Of a DNA stretch of 64,000 nucleotides, positions 34,557-46,387 are shown one piece after another. The DNA is taken from contig NW_022985162.1 of NCBI RefSeq assembly GCF_010093535.1, forward strand, positions 506,402-570,401, given 5' to 3'. The stretch comes from Lindgomyces ingoldianus. Its lineage: Eukaryota > Ascomycota > Dothideomycetes > Pleosporales > Lindgomycetaceae. Every line of letters begins with the position of its first letter. Positions within the stretch are counted from its first letter, which is position 1. Below the pieces are notes generated by a model. That model was not told where the DNA came from. It saw only the letters and a list, made by a program, of their open reading frames with translations, and did no database searches. The translations under genes and the position numbers were made by a program.

Positions 34557-35466
34557 TTTAGCCACCCAACTTACTCTCTCGCTAGTATGATAGAATGACA
34601 AAAGCTACCGATACACTAAAATCTAGTTGCGGAAAAAAATTGTGAAGTATCCTAGTAAAAGGCATGAATCTGCAAGTCTCCGCTTGCACTGACAAGATTG
34701 TTGGAAGCAGAGGTTTTGAGGTCTGGCTAAGGGGTGTGGTCATATCAAGCCACACATTTAATGAAAGGTTCTAGAATACTCGACAGGAAGACATAATTAT
34801 GCCAAGAAAACCGAGTAACGTCTGAAGGAGAGTCGTCAACGCCAAGAGTTTCGTGCGAAAGCGAAATATGGCTCTAGAATGCTAGCTCACCTACAAGACC
34901 TTTCAGTTTTATTTTATATAACGTACTCTACAAGAGGGTCGCTATTACAAACGATACCAACGGAGGGTATCAAGAACGAATCGAAGGCACAGAAGAAGTG
35001 TTGAAGCTGGTTGAGCTGGCAGGATGGGTGCGCGGGGCAAGGAATATGTCAATAGTCACGTGATCTAGCCTAGGCTACTCAGGTGCTAAGAAGACGGAAG
35101 CAACCGGAGCAATGTGCTCAGAGAGCGCAGGAGCTCAGGAGCCTCGAGGTCCCGATCAGTCTGGATATGCCAAGCATCCTAAGCAGAGACCATAGGGAGA
35201 CATGAACTTAGGGATCTTCTATATTGGAGTTTTAATACTTTGTGCCTACATGTAGGAGACTGCCTGTAGCGCCAGCAAGAATTACACTATAGTAGCCAAA
35301 CTGCAGTCCACCCAAAATCCACACTCTAAACACACAGCATTCATCCGTATGGGAGAGGCTATTTATCCATGTAACTAAGGGTATCTATCTCAAGACGGTA
35401 GTTTCCCTAATGCACTAGCGAATCGTCCAACAATAACATCCGTAACAACCCTCGAATATCCCAACT
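34557..35466. other. Gene-poor region
   Basis: No frame of interest. It lies between the small three-exon gene and the next minus-strand gene. A TCACGTGA palindrome sits at about 35056-35063. Composition shifts back from AT-rich to mixed after 34950. Confidence 0.5.
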
Positions 35467-37317
35467 CTACTCTCCATCGTCCACTTCATACTCACCACTC
35501 ATCAACTTCTCCACAATATCTTTTGCCTTCGGCCAATCTTCCTGATAATAATACCTCAGCCCAAACATCCTCATCAACTCTGTGATCCCCTTGCACTCCA
35601 TCTCAACCCATCCCCACTGACCCTGACTCAAATTCTTGGCCATCCACGCCTGGCACTGCTGCACCTCAAGCTCTTCCTCCCGCATGATATCTACGTCCAC
35701 GATTTCCTCGAAGGCTTTCTGCTCCGTCTTCTTGCGCATGATTTTGTATCCCGCGCGCCGGTCGTCAGGGCTCATGGTCATGCCGTGGCGTCCGAGGAAT
35801 ATCGCCTCAGAGCCATATTCGCGCTTCAGCCAGGCCTTCTCGATGGCGGTGTACGGGGCGGAGGATGTTGTTGGAGGGACCACAGGGTACAAGGTTCCGT
35901 GGTCGAACTGGTAGTTCGGTGTAATCTGGCTTATGAATTCCGTGTTGACGTCAGCTGCGCGCTTCTTGGTGGGTGGCGAAAAGAGGTCGGTGCCGTTGTC
36001 GTTGTCGTCGTTGTCGCCTTTGCAGCGACCCCTGTTACCCTTAGAACTAGAAGAGGGAGCATCGAGGTTAATGACTTCCAACCTCTTGGTGAAAGACTTA
36101 TCGCTGACCCTGAACGGACTATGGATTAACATAGCGTTATAGCCATGATAACCAAGGTCAGGGCCCGGAAGCTGGGGTGGTGTGGCAAGAAAAGAAAGAG
36201 TCGGGTTGTCGTTATCGTTGTCGGATTTGTTACCGCTCCGGAACCGAGACTTGGGTGACGAGATCTGAGTAGAAAGGCCCGCCATGTGGTCATAATTACC
36301 CCCCTTGTCAACCACATCGAAGTCCTCATCAAAATCCCCCGGAGGGGGCGTAGCTCGGAATTGCTGATACACGTCGGATCCGAAGGAATTAGAGCCGTCA
36401 TTCATTCGACGCTGGAATGGCGTATCCAAGGGAAAAGAGTTCTGGGGTTGACTAGGAAAGCTAGAGTCACCTAACAGAGCTGTAGATGCATTCCCCTGAT
36501 AGTCCTCTCGATGAAGCCCGAATGGAATAGGTGGTGACCGATATAACGGATTCCCACCAATGAAGGAAGATTGGGTTCCAGGAGCCCAGGGACATGCAAT
36601 CGGGGGCGCAGCTGATAAGGTGAATTAGCCAGAGATATCTGATGTTAGAACTCGAATGGATTGGATGGGCGTGAGAATAATGGGGTATGCGAACAAGAGG
36701 CTGAGGTGTTACTGCCAGTATTGGCAAAACCCCGGGTTCCTGAAGCTTGGGAAGATGTAGCTTGCGACGTGTTTGCTTGCCAAGACATGAATGGAGGAAG
36801 GTTCGACCAATTCCTCGAAGACGTAGCTCGAGACGCACCTTGGGATGCGCAACTAACGATGGGCAGTGTGGTCTGGTCAGACGCAAAGCCCATGCTCCCG
36901 TGACTAAACCGGCTACCGACGCTACGGTTAGCCTGAATGGTGGGTGGTGCTGGATCTTGGAATGCGTTATAGTACTGCTGTTGGCTTGTAAGTATATCCA
37001 GCTTGAAAACTCCAATAAGTCGGGCCTACATCAGACCTAACCAAGCCCTGAGAGACAACCTTGGGAGCAATTTGGCCAAGATCCTCCTCGGAAATATCCT
37101 CGGAATCGTCTGCGGTATCAGTCTCCTCAAGGAGGTCTTGTAGGGTTATCAAGGAACTGTTCGGGGAGAGTTTTTGGTTTGAGGGTAGATAGGACGTGTC
37201 TTGGAGTGGATCAGGTTGTTGCGCAGGGTAGGAGGGAGCGTGCTGTGTGGTTTGTGAAGGTGAAGGAGGTGCGTCATAGACGTCGAGGAAGCTGAAGGGA
37301 ATATGTAGCTGATCCAT
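35467..37317 (-). CDS. Unknown protein with disordered N-terminus and folded C-terminal domain
   Basis: Exons 37037-37317, 36713-36984 and 35467-36611 agree in phase and give 565 aa. The intron 2 donor is GTAACA, chosen because it alone gives the phase required downstream. Residues 1-400 are rich in Ser, Pro, Gln, Asn and Asp. The final 140 residues look folded: APYTAIEKAWLKREYGSEAI, then GRHGMTMSPDDRRAGYKIMR, WMAKNLSQGQWGWVEMECKG and RMFGLRYYYQEDWPKAKDIV, ending in an acidic tail. A basic PTKKRAAD motif near the middle could be a nuclear signal. Upstream in-frame ATGs at 37347 and 37434 are possible but their extension looks like leader sequence. No family was recognised. Confidence 0.68.
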
Positions 37318-38606
37318 GGCAGTTGGGACTTTGCAAGCTGAAACCATTGGAAAGAACAGGGGTGGGTTATTAAATACTGATGATCCCCTCGAACGATAAG
37401 TTCTGACGAACCCAAACCCCATTTGCTTTGTCATTGTAGAGTGAAAGTGACAAAGTCAGGTGAAGCTCCAAAGGCGTGGACCTCATCAATATTTCGCTTA
37501 CTTTCACAGGTGTGTAGGCCCTGCCACACAGGTTTGGGAGGATCAAGGGTGACGGCGATGGTGATGCTCTTCGTCATGCCTCACCCGAGATGAACAAAAC
37601 AACCAACTTGAGCGGCTACGTGTACCTTCGGCATTCAGAACCCCTCAACTCGCGCCACCATTCCGAATACATACAGGTCTTTTGTAGACCAGGGGGATAC
37701 TTCCCAGATGCTCCATGGGTTTCAATGGAGTTAACAAGCCAGTGTCGTGATATGGCAGGAAACGTTTTTTTCGTGGGGGCCAGTCTGCGAATATTCAACG
37801 TGTTCGGAAATGATCTGAAGTGAAACAACATACTCAACATATCTCGTTTAACCGGATCTATATGACGGGGTGAAAAGCACTAGAGACCCGGCTAACTGCC
37901 TCTGTATTTACCTCACTACGATCGTTTGCTAAGTCACAAGTCGCGGAGGCAACAGCCTTGCCTTGCAAGCAGTAGCAGAGTGGCGGATTGTCCCCAGTCT
38001 GTTAGTCTTCCCTGATATGTGTTGATGTTTCGTTAAACCTACTGATAATTTTTCCTTGATAGGTGCTAAAGTGCAGCTGACAGTGAATTAATCCTAAGGG
38101 TAGGCTAATCTTAGGAAAACTCGGAATCCTAAGATCCCGTGTTCTCCATAAGATGGAAGGCTTCGCGATTTCGTGCGAGTCTTCACCCATCGTAAGTAGG
38201 AAAGAAAGTTGACTGAGACTGAGACTTAGGGGAGAGTATTGCTCAAAACGATATCATGCGAACATCCTACAGACACCTGAAAGACGGGAGCTATGCAAAC
38301 AGCGAGAGGGGAAGATAATGCATGATTTAAGATAGAAAGTCCAATTGCTCACCCATTGTACCCAAAGTCATGTCGCTTGCACGGTGTCAAATGAGGGATA
38401 TAGAGGTATCCATTTCTAGCACTCGCCTATCAGAGTCGAAATAATAATCGAGGAGTTGAACCTCTTCTCCTGTGAACAATAGACAGATCACGTGTATGTA
38501 CGGCTTTCTTTCAAGCATATGCCGAAAGTCGTATTGTCTTTTTCAGTCCAGTCTTTCTAAAACGCCATTCGCCACGCTTTCAAAAAAAGAAACCCCAAGA
38601 TTCTTT
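37318..38606. other. Intergenic, no gene seen
   Basis: 1.3 kb between two minus-strand genes: the promoter of the 565-aa gene on the left and the MET2 3' end on the right. Short frames at 37590-37840 and 38472-38675 have no features. A CACGTG site is at about 38491. Confidence 0.5.
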
Positions 38607-40379
38607 TCACCAGGCGGTAATATCGCCCACTTCGACTTCGCCAAAGGTGCTTGTCTTCTTCGCGGTCATTCCTGAGTCATCACTACCAATGCCTTCCATC
38701 TTTGGACTTCGTGCCATAATATTTGGGAGGACTTCGTTCATGAAGAGGAGAAGATGTCGGTTAACCTGCTCAAACTCAAGTAAGAATGCATCGTGGCCTT
38801 CGGGAGAGTCAATTGTCTTTAACGTTGCGTTTGGGATGTGGGCTGCCAATTCTTGCTGCTCGGCAAATGTGAAAAGACCATCGGATTGAATGCCAAGGAT
38901 GAGGGTTGGTTGCTCAATTAATGACAGAGCATAGTGAAGCGCCGATACCGGATCAAGGGTATCGGGATCGGCACCAGGGGGGGAGCGATGTCGGGAAATA
39001 TCATGAGTGTCCAGCTTTCGGGTGATTGCAATGTAACAATTTGCATCAAATCGCTTGATGAATTTTTCCCCTTGGTAACGCAGGTATGATTGCGCAGAGA
39101 AATATGTAGGAGTGCGTTTCTTAGGTGGTGTTACAGCGCGTCCGTTACCGTTCGTGGATCCGTTCTCTGGAATCTCAGGCGTTGAGAGCTTTGACGGATT
39201 GTGGAATTCCAGATCGGATTCACTAGATGCGAAGTGAGTAGGTAGCATGGTCGTACTATTTGTCCGAGAGGGCCGTGGAGACCTAGCATTTTTATGACCA
39301 TCGTTGTGAATTGCCCAGTGTTCATGATGCGGTGAGGTAGGCCGCGGGACGGCGTTGATATTTTGTCTCTTAGACAGGTCGGGGGTGTTCCGCCCGAAGC
39401 GCGACTCAAACGAATCACGGCTGCGATATGTCAGGAGCGCAGACATGCGGGCGGCACCAAGTCCAGTGGAAGGAGGGTCTTGAAATGCGTAGTATCCGTC
39501 GTCGTACTTTGGATCGCTGTAGATGCTCTGCCGCTGTGCCTCACCCCAGCTTATACCCCAAGCACTATACCGCGCAGACGTTGCGATAGGGATGATACTT
39601 CTCACGTAGTCCTTTCCGAAGTACGCAAACTCAAGCACGAGCATGCCGCCCATGGAACCACCAATGACGGCTGCAATTTGGCGCACCCCCAGATCGTCGA
39701 GAATACGCTTAAAGATACTGCTCACGTCAGCAACGTCCACAGCATGGCTCCGGTGTGCACCTCACTTGACATCGTCCTTGACGGTAGTCAGAGGAAACTC
39801 GGGCCCATACAAACCCAACGAAGCATTGCCATCTTTGGCCGTGACAGGGCTGGCACTGCCGTAGGGACTCCCAAGACTGTTGATGCAGACGACGAAGAAC
39901 CTCGAGATGTCAAAGGCCTTGCCTGGACCCCCGAGAAGCGGGCCCCACCAGTCTCCGACGTCCGCGCTCCCAGTGAGTGCGTGGCATATGACCATGGCAT
40001 TGTCCCGCTTCGGTGACAGCATGCCAAATGTTTTGTATGCAACGGGAACATTGCGGAGGATGACACCGGATTCAAGCTCGATTTGGGGGATGATGGCGAT
40101 GGTTTGGCCGGGGATCAGATTGGAAAACGGGTTCTCAGGTTGAGAAAAGACTTTCTCTATGCAGCCATCAGTCGTTGATTATCACAAGAGAAACAAAATC
40201 GCAGAAAGCATACTGTACTTGTGGGTGCCATTGACCACGGCCCCGTTCGTCTCAGAAGCGGCCATGACGCCAGGAGTCATGAGTGTGGCAGGTCGCAGGC
40301 GTAGTGCTTGCGTCGAACGGGGTGATGCGTGTGAATGTCCATGTTGGGCACAGTCACGCTTTAGGGCATTCTGATTCAC
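38607..40379 (-). CDS. MET2: Homoserine O-acetyltransferase
   Basis: Exons 40214-40379, 39766-40156 and 38607-39717 agree in phase and give up to 555 aa. The alpha/beta-hydrolase core is clear: AYKTFGMLSPKRDNAMVICH, ALTGSADVGDWWGPLLGGPG, FVVCINSLGSPYGSASP, the nucleophile elbow AVIGGSMGGMLVLE with the catalytic Ser, and the C-terminal SPEGHDAFLLEF carrying the catalytic His. It transfers acetyl from acetyl-CoA to homoserine, the committed step to methionine. A roughly 90-residue low-complexity insertion (RNTPDLSKRQ to KKRTP) lies before the lid, as in filamentous fungi. The true start may be a later ATG (MTPGVMAASETNG), since the first 35 residues are unlike the family. Confidence 0.94.
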
Positions 40380-41364
40380 GCTCAGCCGTTGCCGCTAACA
40401 ACTATCCACAAGTCTTGGCACGATGACGTGCTTTTGGGGATTACATTAGTCCTCGGCACGCCGAACGCGTCCACTTTCCTTTGCTATCCACAAAGCCGAC
40501 GTGCGCGCATCTTCGAATCATTTTCACTCGGGGCACGGGAACATCGCATCGGCTGACTTTACGAGTCGCACCAGGGCATCAAGTTTTGCTCCGTCCTCCT
40601 GACCGAAGTATGGTGCAGCTTCAAAAGCCGATCCCGAGCAGCATGCGATAGTCCAGGTAGCCTTGATGGTCTCCTGATGTTGGCCAGATACCGTTTCTCG
40701 GGTGTCTGTTGTGCGAATGACCGTCGCTGCCCCCTCATGGCCCAATTTCCTGGCGTTATTGCGTTTGGTGCCGTCTAGCAACTGCCTCGCGCTACCAAGC
40801 AGCAACACTGCTGAGCGGACATCTGCAGAACAAGATTGTCTCTTCATCATCTCAAAGATTCGATCCTCAATGGACTTGGCTTGGAGGCGATGAACGCAAG
40901 TCCCGGGTCACTAAATTCAAGGGTACGGACAAACACCAAACAATCCATCTGTTGTGTTTGCCTGCCAATGTTTTCTCCCCACGTACTCTTTGCTCTCTAT
41001 TCCCCATTTCTTCTCTGCCGCAAATTTCCCTTCTACTCGCCAAATTTGCATCTCTATTGCCTCCGGCCACGCATTGTTCCCTTCTAGTTACTTCATGGTC
41101 ATCCCAAGATGCTGTCCCTAGAACCCGACCACACTTTTCGAGAAACTGGACTCTAAAGCCGATCGGTTTGCGTGTCACCGAACCAGTTTCCCTTCACAAA
41201 CACGGTGATTGCAAGATCGTACAACAAATCGCGAAGCTAAACTTGTGCTGTATCTAATATCTAGTACACAAACCCATAAGAATAGATCTGTAGCGTCCTC
41301 CTGTTTGCGAGTCTGTATTCGGGGTCATGTTGTTCTTATTATAAAGGGGTCTCAATGTTCAAGA
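40380..41364. other. Intergenic, one doubtful frame
   Basis: This contains the MET2 promoter. A minus-strand frame at 40524-40850 (108 codons, MMKRQSCSADVRSAVLLLGS...) has protein-like composition, and its frame can be extended upstream by some 20 codons, but no start exon or acceptor fits. It could be a small gene or chance. Confidence 0.4.
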
Positions 41365-42174
41365 ATGGCCTCGATTATCATCAAGGCAGAATCGAGTTGT
41401 TACAATACTAAGTACCATCAGAGTGCCCACGAAGAATATCTCGACTCGAGAGACACAATGGCTTGTATCGGGCGCCAGAACATGAACTCATCTCAGTTCC
41501 CGGATGTGCTATCGCCATCTTTCACACGTGCTCGGAGGCCAGCCCTGATCCCACCGAACTGTTCCCTTTCCCCAGCGGAAGCCGAAGAACTCATTCGGAC
41601 AAGAACTTATCAGCTCCTTTTTCCGCCCCCCGATCCCAATCTTCTCAGGGACGCCAGACCCACCTCCCCAGCACGATCCGACTCTACGCATCCTGAGCTG
41701 TCCAATTCAGCCACGGATTCAGAGCAACGTCGGTACCAGCACTCTCAATTCGACAATTCGGCATCTACAGCTGCCATTCCACCATCCATAGCCCGCGACC
41801 CTCGCCGCCGGGCGCATTGGATCAAAGCTAGAGCACAGTATGCCCGTGATTGGAGTCGTCGTGGCGTTGAATTCAGCCAAGAGAAGCGCCTCCCATCGGG
41901 GACAGATGTTGTGCCACCCAAAAGAAGTGCTCGAGACTTCGGTCCAAAACGGAAACATTCTGCCTTCATCATCGATGAAGAACTAAAGTGCCGGTTGGAG
42001 GACCGAGTCGGTACTCCTCACCTGAGTGAATTGCTGCCAGGGGACGATATTAGCGGCCAGTTGAATGTGGAGGAATTGAGGATGGGTGGTGAGGCCGCCG
42101 CATTGGAAGAGGAATTCAATACCATTCCTTCTGACACTATCGAGGCGAGTCATGGGAAAATTCGTCCGAGCTGA
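41365..42174 (+). CDS. Hypothetical protein, fungal, function unknown
   Basis: One frame of 269 aa from the ATG at 41365; the frame is open further left without another convincing ATG. Most of it is polar and probably disordered, but RDPRRRAHWIKARAQYARDW and the C-terminal IDEELKCRLEDRVGTPHLSE are helix-like, and AEELIRTRTYQLLFPPPD near residue 75 recalls a short conserved motif. No signal peptide or membrane segment. No homologous family was recognised. It ends 318 bp before CEM1 on the same strand. Confidence 0.5.
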   Translation: MASIIIKAESSCYNTKYHQSAHEEYLDSRDTMACIGRQNMNSSQFPDVLSPSFTRARRPALIPPNCSLSPAEAEELIRTRTYQLLFPPPDPNLLRDARPTSPARSDSTHPELSNSATDSEQRRYQHSQFDNSASTAAIPPSIARDPRRRAHWIKARAQYARDWSRRGVEFSQEKRLPSGTDVVPPKRSARDFGPKRKHSAFIIDEELKCRLEDRVGTPHLSELLPGDDISGQLNVEELRMGGEAAALEEEFNTIPSDTIEASHGKIRPS

Positions 42175-42492
42175 CAATCTGTTGTCAAGGGGAGAATGAA
42201 TCGCAGGGTTGGCTGCAGAGGACTGGGACTGATGTCGTCTCTTGTTTGGATTATCAAATTAATATTTTGTCTTCTGCCTAGCGATCAGATAGATCCCCTC
42301 GTTTATATTTATATCAATGAAGTGTAAAAATTCCTTTCGTTCAGAAGCAGATGCTATGACCAATAGGGTGGGCATCACTCTTGCCCATGTGAACCCCACA
42401 TGGACCCCACGCCACATGTGGCTAGAACGGTGGCTCAAGCTCAGAGCTTCGTTCTCTTCATCCAACCATCAACCATCTGTCAAAAGCATGCA
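42175..42492. promoter_or_regulatory. Upstream region of CEM1
   Basis: 318 bases hold the 3' end of the preceding gene and the CEM1 promoter. An imperfect palindromic CCACATGGACCCCACGCCACATGTGG lies at about 42395-42420, made of two CACATG words, but no factor is assigned. Confidence 0.4.
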
Positions 42493-44186
42493 ATGCGAAG
42501 AGTGGTAGTAACAGGCCTTGGACTCGTAACGCCCCTCGGGATAGGTAAACGGTTCTCATTTGTACTCTTCAATATCTACACAATTGCTTATTAGTCCCAG
42601 GTGTTCGCCGAACATGGAAAGGGCTTCTAGACGGCAAATTCGGCATCGTTTCTATCAAAGACAAGGGCCCTCAATTTGCGAATCTACCTAGCCAAATCGC
42701 AGGATTGGTTCCCGAGGGTAGGAAGGAAGATGGGAAGTGGAATGCTAAGGAGTGCTTGAGACCTGGGGTAAGAATGCTAATGTCGATGATTAAATGGAAG
42801 CTTAAGGCTTGCATAGGATGAACGAAGGATGGCCAGATTTGCTCAGTACGCCATGGTGGCCTCAGAAGAGGCTCTGAAAGATGCAGAATGGATGCCAAGC
42901 CAGGAGGAGGATCTTCAGGCAACAGTATGACTTCTTTGACATTCGCTTTCAGTTTGTATAACACGTTCATAGGGCGTCTATATGGGATCTGGGATTGGGA
43001 GTCTAGATGATGTGTACGAGACGACGATATCTTTCGAGAAAGGGGTAAGACCTTCTCATTCGATTCGAGTATCCAACTTGACTCGTCTCCCAGGGCTATA
43101 GAAAAGTCTCTCCTCTCTTCGTCCCTCGCCTCTTAATCAACCTCGCTGCAGGGCATGTGTCCATGCGATTCGGCTTCAAAGTATGTTTGTATCTCACCTG
43201 CTCCAAGATCTTCGGCGTCATACCCTGCTTTCTCGCGCAAGCTCACGGCGATAGGGTCCAAATCATGCAGCAACAACAGCTTGTACAACAGGTGCCCATA
43301 GTATCGGAGACGCAGCACGACTAATCCAATTTGGCGATGCAGATGTCATGATTGCGGGCGGTGCTGAGTCGTGCATACATCCACTTGCTATAGCGGGATT
43401 TGCCAGAGCCAGGAGTCTAGCAACAGATTGGAACGAAAATCCAGAGGAATCAAGCAGGCCCTTTGATAGAGACAGAGCAGGATTTGTCATCGGGGAAGGT
43501 GCAGGTGTTGCTGTGTTAGAGGTAAGGTACTCCATTTACAACTCCTTATTCAGTCCTCTATCGATCTCACATGTTTTCTGAGGTTGCTAAATCCGTTTCA
43601 GGAGCTTGAACATGCAAAAGCACGAAGCGCAAATATCTACGCCGAGGTCTCTGGGTACGGCCTTTCCAGCGATGCATACCACATGACCGCCCCTCGCGAA
43701 GACGGCCAAGGGCCACTTCTAGCAATGAAGCACGCTCTCCGCCATGCGGGCCTCAAGCCTGGCGCTGTGGACTATATCAATGCGCATGCTACTAGCACTC
43801 CGTTAGGCGATGCCGCGGAAAACCGAGCAATCAAGGAACTGCTTCTTGGTGAAGACGGGAAACAGAAAGCTTCTGAGATCAATGTGAGTAGCACTAAAGG
43901 AGCCATTGGACACTTGCTAGGTGCCGCTGGAAGCGTTGAGGCGATATTCACGGTTTTAGCGTTGTATCATGTGAGTCCCTAGTCAAGATTGTGTAGTAGG
44001 GGATGCTAATGAATGGAGAACACACTTCCACCAACTTTAAACCTTGACAACCCTGGCGATCCCCCAGAAACCTTCGATTGCAACTATGTTCCGCATATAG
44101 CGCAGCAGAAAGATCTTCATGTCGCTCTTTCAAATAGTTTCGGCTTCGGAGGCACCAATGCCTCGCTCTGTTTCAGCAAAATGTAA
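42493..44186 (+). CDS. CEM1: Mitochondrial 3-oxoacyl-[acyl-carrier-protein] synthase
   Basis: Eight exons, 42493-42544, 42601-42767, 42817-42924, 42973-43044, 43094-43180, 43255-43521, 43602-43970 and 44019-44186, give 429 aa. The KAS II type catalytic triad is complete: Cys172 in [13 protein letters not shown], His313 in [11 protein letters not shown] and His354 in [12 protein letters not shown]; the C-terminal [12 protein letters not shown] loop is also present. The first residues [15 protein letters not shown] are the family signature, leaving almost no presequence, so targeting must use a weak N-terminal signal. It elongates acyl chains in mitochondrial type II fatty acid synthesis, which supplies the octanoyl precursor of lipoate. 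The intron-rich structure contrasts with the intronless neighbour at 41365. Confidence 0.95.
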
Positions 44187-44543
44187 CACTAGATTCTGGT
44201 ACAAGCATCATATACACTAAGCCTTTTTTCGAACATGATATCAAAAGGAATATTTGAATGAGGTCGATTTTCAATTGAAGCTTCGTAAGGCCGAACTGTA
44301 ATAGGACTCACATACTACCCCGCCAAAGCTAAGAGATAACGCCGTTTTAGTGGCATGGCAGCTGCAGGTTCCCCCCACTAAGACCCATTTAAGCACTCCT
44401 ATATAAAGTAGCTTGTCTGGCACTCGAGCTGTTGGTTTGCTCGTGCAGCTACACTCCAGACTCGTGTTGCTAGAGCCGTGCCCACTCATTTCATACCGCA
44501 TCCTCTCGACAGTTTTTCGTCCATCTCTCCTTGTGAGGGGACA
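44187..44543. promoter_or_regulatory. Upstream region of the nickel transporter gene
   Basis: 357 bases between two genes on the same strand. A TATA-like cctatataaagta lies at 44399-44410, about 140 bp before the ATG, a plausible core promoter. No metal-response element was recognised. Confidence 0.5.
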
Positions 44544-46034
44544 ATGACAGACCAGCGCCCCACATCAGCTCCGACATCTTTCGATGAAGTTCCTGAGACG
44601 GAAGACGGAAAGCCCTCGCTATTCAGAAATATATCTAACAAGGCGTCTCTATATCATGCACGCGTTCCCTATCTCAGCAGACTCCCCTTCTCTGCAGTGA
44701 CCATAATTGTAATCCTTATAGGGATGAACCTCCTTGTATGGGCAGCTGTAGGAATAGTTCTCGTACGTCTTCCATCCCCAATTCTAGATCTTCGAGGATG
44801 CGAATTGATATATTGCTTAAGCACTACCACACTCCCCTAATCTCAACGGCAATCCTTTCTTATACCCTCGGTCTCCGCCACGCCCTTGACGCTGACCACA
44901 TCTCCGCCATCGATCTCATGACAAGGCGCCTCACTGCTGCCGGCCAACGTCCCGTCACAGTCGGCATGTTCTTTTCCCTCGGCCACTCAACAATTGTCAT
45001 CATCACCTCGCTCGTAGTCGCCGGCACCGCCTCCGCCATCTCCTCCAAATTCGACAACTTTTCGCATATAGGTGGCATCATTGGAACATCTGTGTCCGCC
45101 GCGTTCCTACTTCTCTTAGGCATTATGAACCTGTATATTCTATTCAAGTTAGTTGTGCAGATGAAAAAGTTAATTGCCTCAGAGCACGGGTTAGAGAACG
45201 AGCAATTTAAGGTCCAAGGAGGGGGCTGCCTATTCCACGTCTTTCAAAAAATGTTCAAACTAATCGATAAACCGTGGAAAATGTATCCGCTAGGCGTTCT
45301 CTTCGGCCTCGGCTTCGACACATCTTCCGAAGTCGCCATTCTCGGGATCTCGAGTATTCAGGCGGCGAAGGGTACATCGATATGGCTGATCTTACTATTT
45401 CCATTGTTGTTTACGGCGGGGATGTGTTTGCTGGATACGATGGATGGTGCTTTGATGATGAGTTTATATACGAGTACACAGTTGGCGAGAGATCCGATTG
45501 CGATTTGCTATTATAGTATTGTGTTGACGGTTGTTACTGTGATTGTGGCGGTTATTATTGGAGTTGTGCAGTTTCTGAATCTGGCTCTCAATGTGGCAGG
45601 GCCAAAGGGGAGGTTCTGGGATGGGGTAGAGCGGCTGGGGGAGAGGTGGGATATTGTCGGTATGTTGTTTCTTGTGTTGGTGAATGTTCTTTCACATGAC
45701 TGACTTTGTATGGACAGGTGGCGCTATCTGCGGGACATTTGTGGTATTTGGCGGACTCAGTGTGTTGCTGTATAAACCGTGGAGAAGACGAGTCGACAGG
45801 AAGAGGGCTCGGAGAGCACATTTCTTGCCGTTACCGCAGACTCTGGACATTGACTCCGAAGGGGCTCGAGTACCCTACGGAGATCAAGGGATTGATCCAA
45901 AGACAGCCGAGCGAGGAGAGGAGCGAACCCAGGTCAGTGTTGAGGCTATTCGCCTTGGCAGCGAGGCGGGAACTGGTGCAAGTAGGAGATTGGATAATCC
46001 CGAGGATAAGATCCTGCCTGAAGGGAGTCGCTAG
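44544..46034 (+). CDS. NiCoT-family nickel/cobalt transporter
   Basis: Exons 44544-44762, 44822-45659 and 45718-46034 agree in phase and give 457 aa. The family signature RHALDADHISAID (HX4DH in the second membrane segment) is intact, followed by GMFFSLGHSTIVII and LGFDTSSEVAILGI, both NiCoT motifs. Eight membrane helices can be placed between about residues 50 and 375, with a polar C-terminal tail of about 80 residues. It imports Ni2+ (possibly Co2+) at the plasma membrane, in fungi mainly to supply urease. No urease gene or accessory gene is in the window. Confidence 0.94.
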
Positions 46035-46387
46035 ACTGGGTGGCCCATGTGGTCATAAGGCTTTCGGGCTAAGACGTCTTGCTTCCAAGCTGTGTCCAAT
46101 GGGACGTTTCGGTGCTCAAATTACTTCATTTGAGAGTTCACTCATGGAGTTGCCCTTTCCCAGATCTAAAATGCGGTAAGCCGTTTTTGGGATGCGGTAA
46201 GCTATTTCTGGAGTGCGGTATCTCGCCTTATTCTGTACCGCCAATCAACGCCATGCTTGGTGCATACTCCATCGACACTTCAGCTGAGCCTGGAAGATCT
46301 CGGTCAAATATAAAGACCGGCCTTCTCACTATTAGCTCTCTCACCTTTCTTCCCTCATTTCGTAAGATTCTTTATGTTTCGTACACC
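46035..46387. other. Intergenic between the nickel transporter and the regulator pseudogene
   Basis: No gene. It contains a short degenerate tandem repeat, reported separately, and probable leader sequence of the pseudogene. Confidence 0.5.
46172..46225. repeat. 21-bp degenerate tandem repeat, about 2.6 copies
   Basis: TGCGGTAAGCCGTTTTTGGGA (46172) is followed at once by TGCGGTAAGCTATTTCTGGAG (46193), then TGCGGTATCTCGCC (46214). The words beginning each copy are identical over nine bases. It sits 170 bp upstream of the pseudogene start and could be a decayed direct-repeat operator or a small satellite. Confidence 0.7.

Noticed and set aside
40524..40850. 108-codon minus-strand frame
   Set aside because: Protein-like composition but no in-phase upstream exon and no family; evidence too thin for a CDS entry.
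42493..44186. Polyketide synthase ketosynthase domain
   Set aside because: The triad and length (429 aa) match a stand-alone type II mitochondrial synthase; no acyltransferase or other PKS domain follows.
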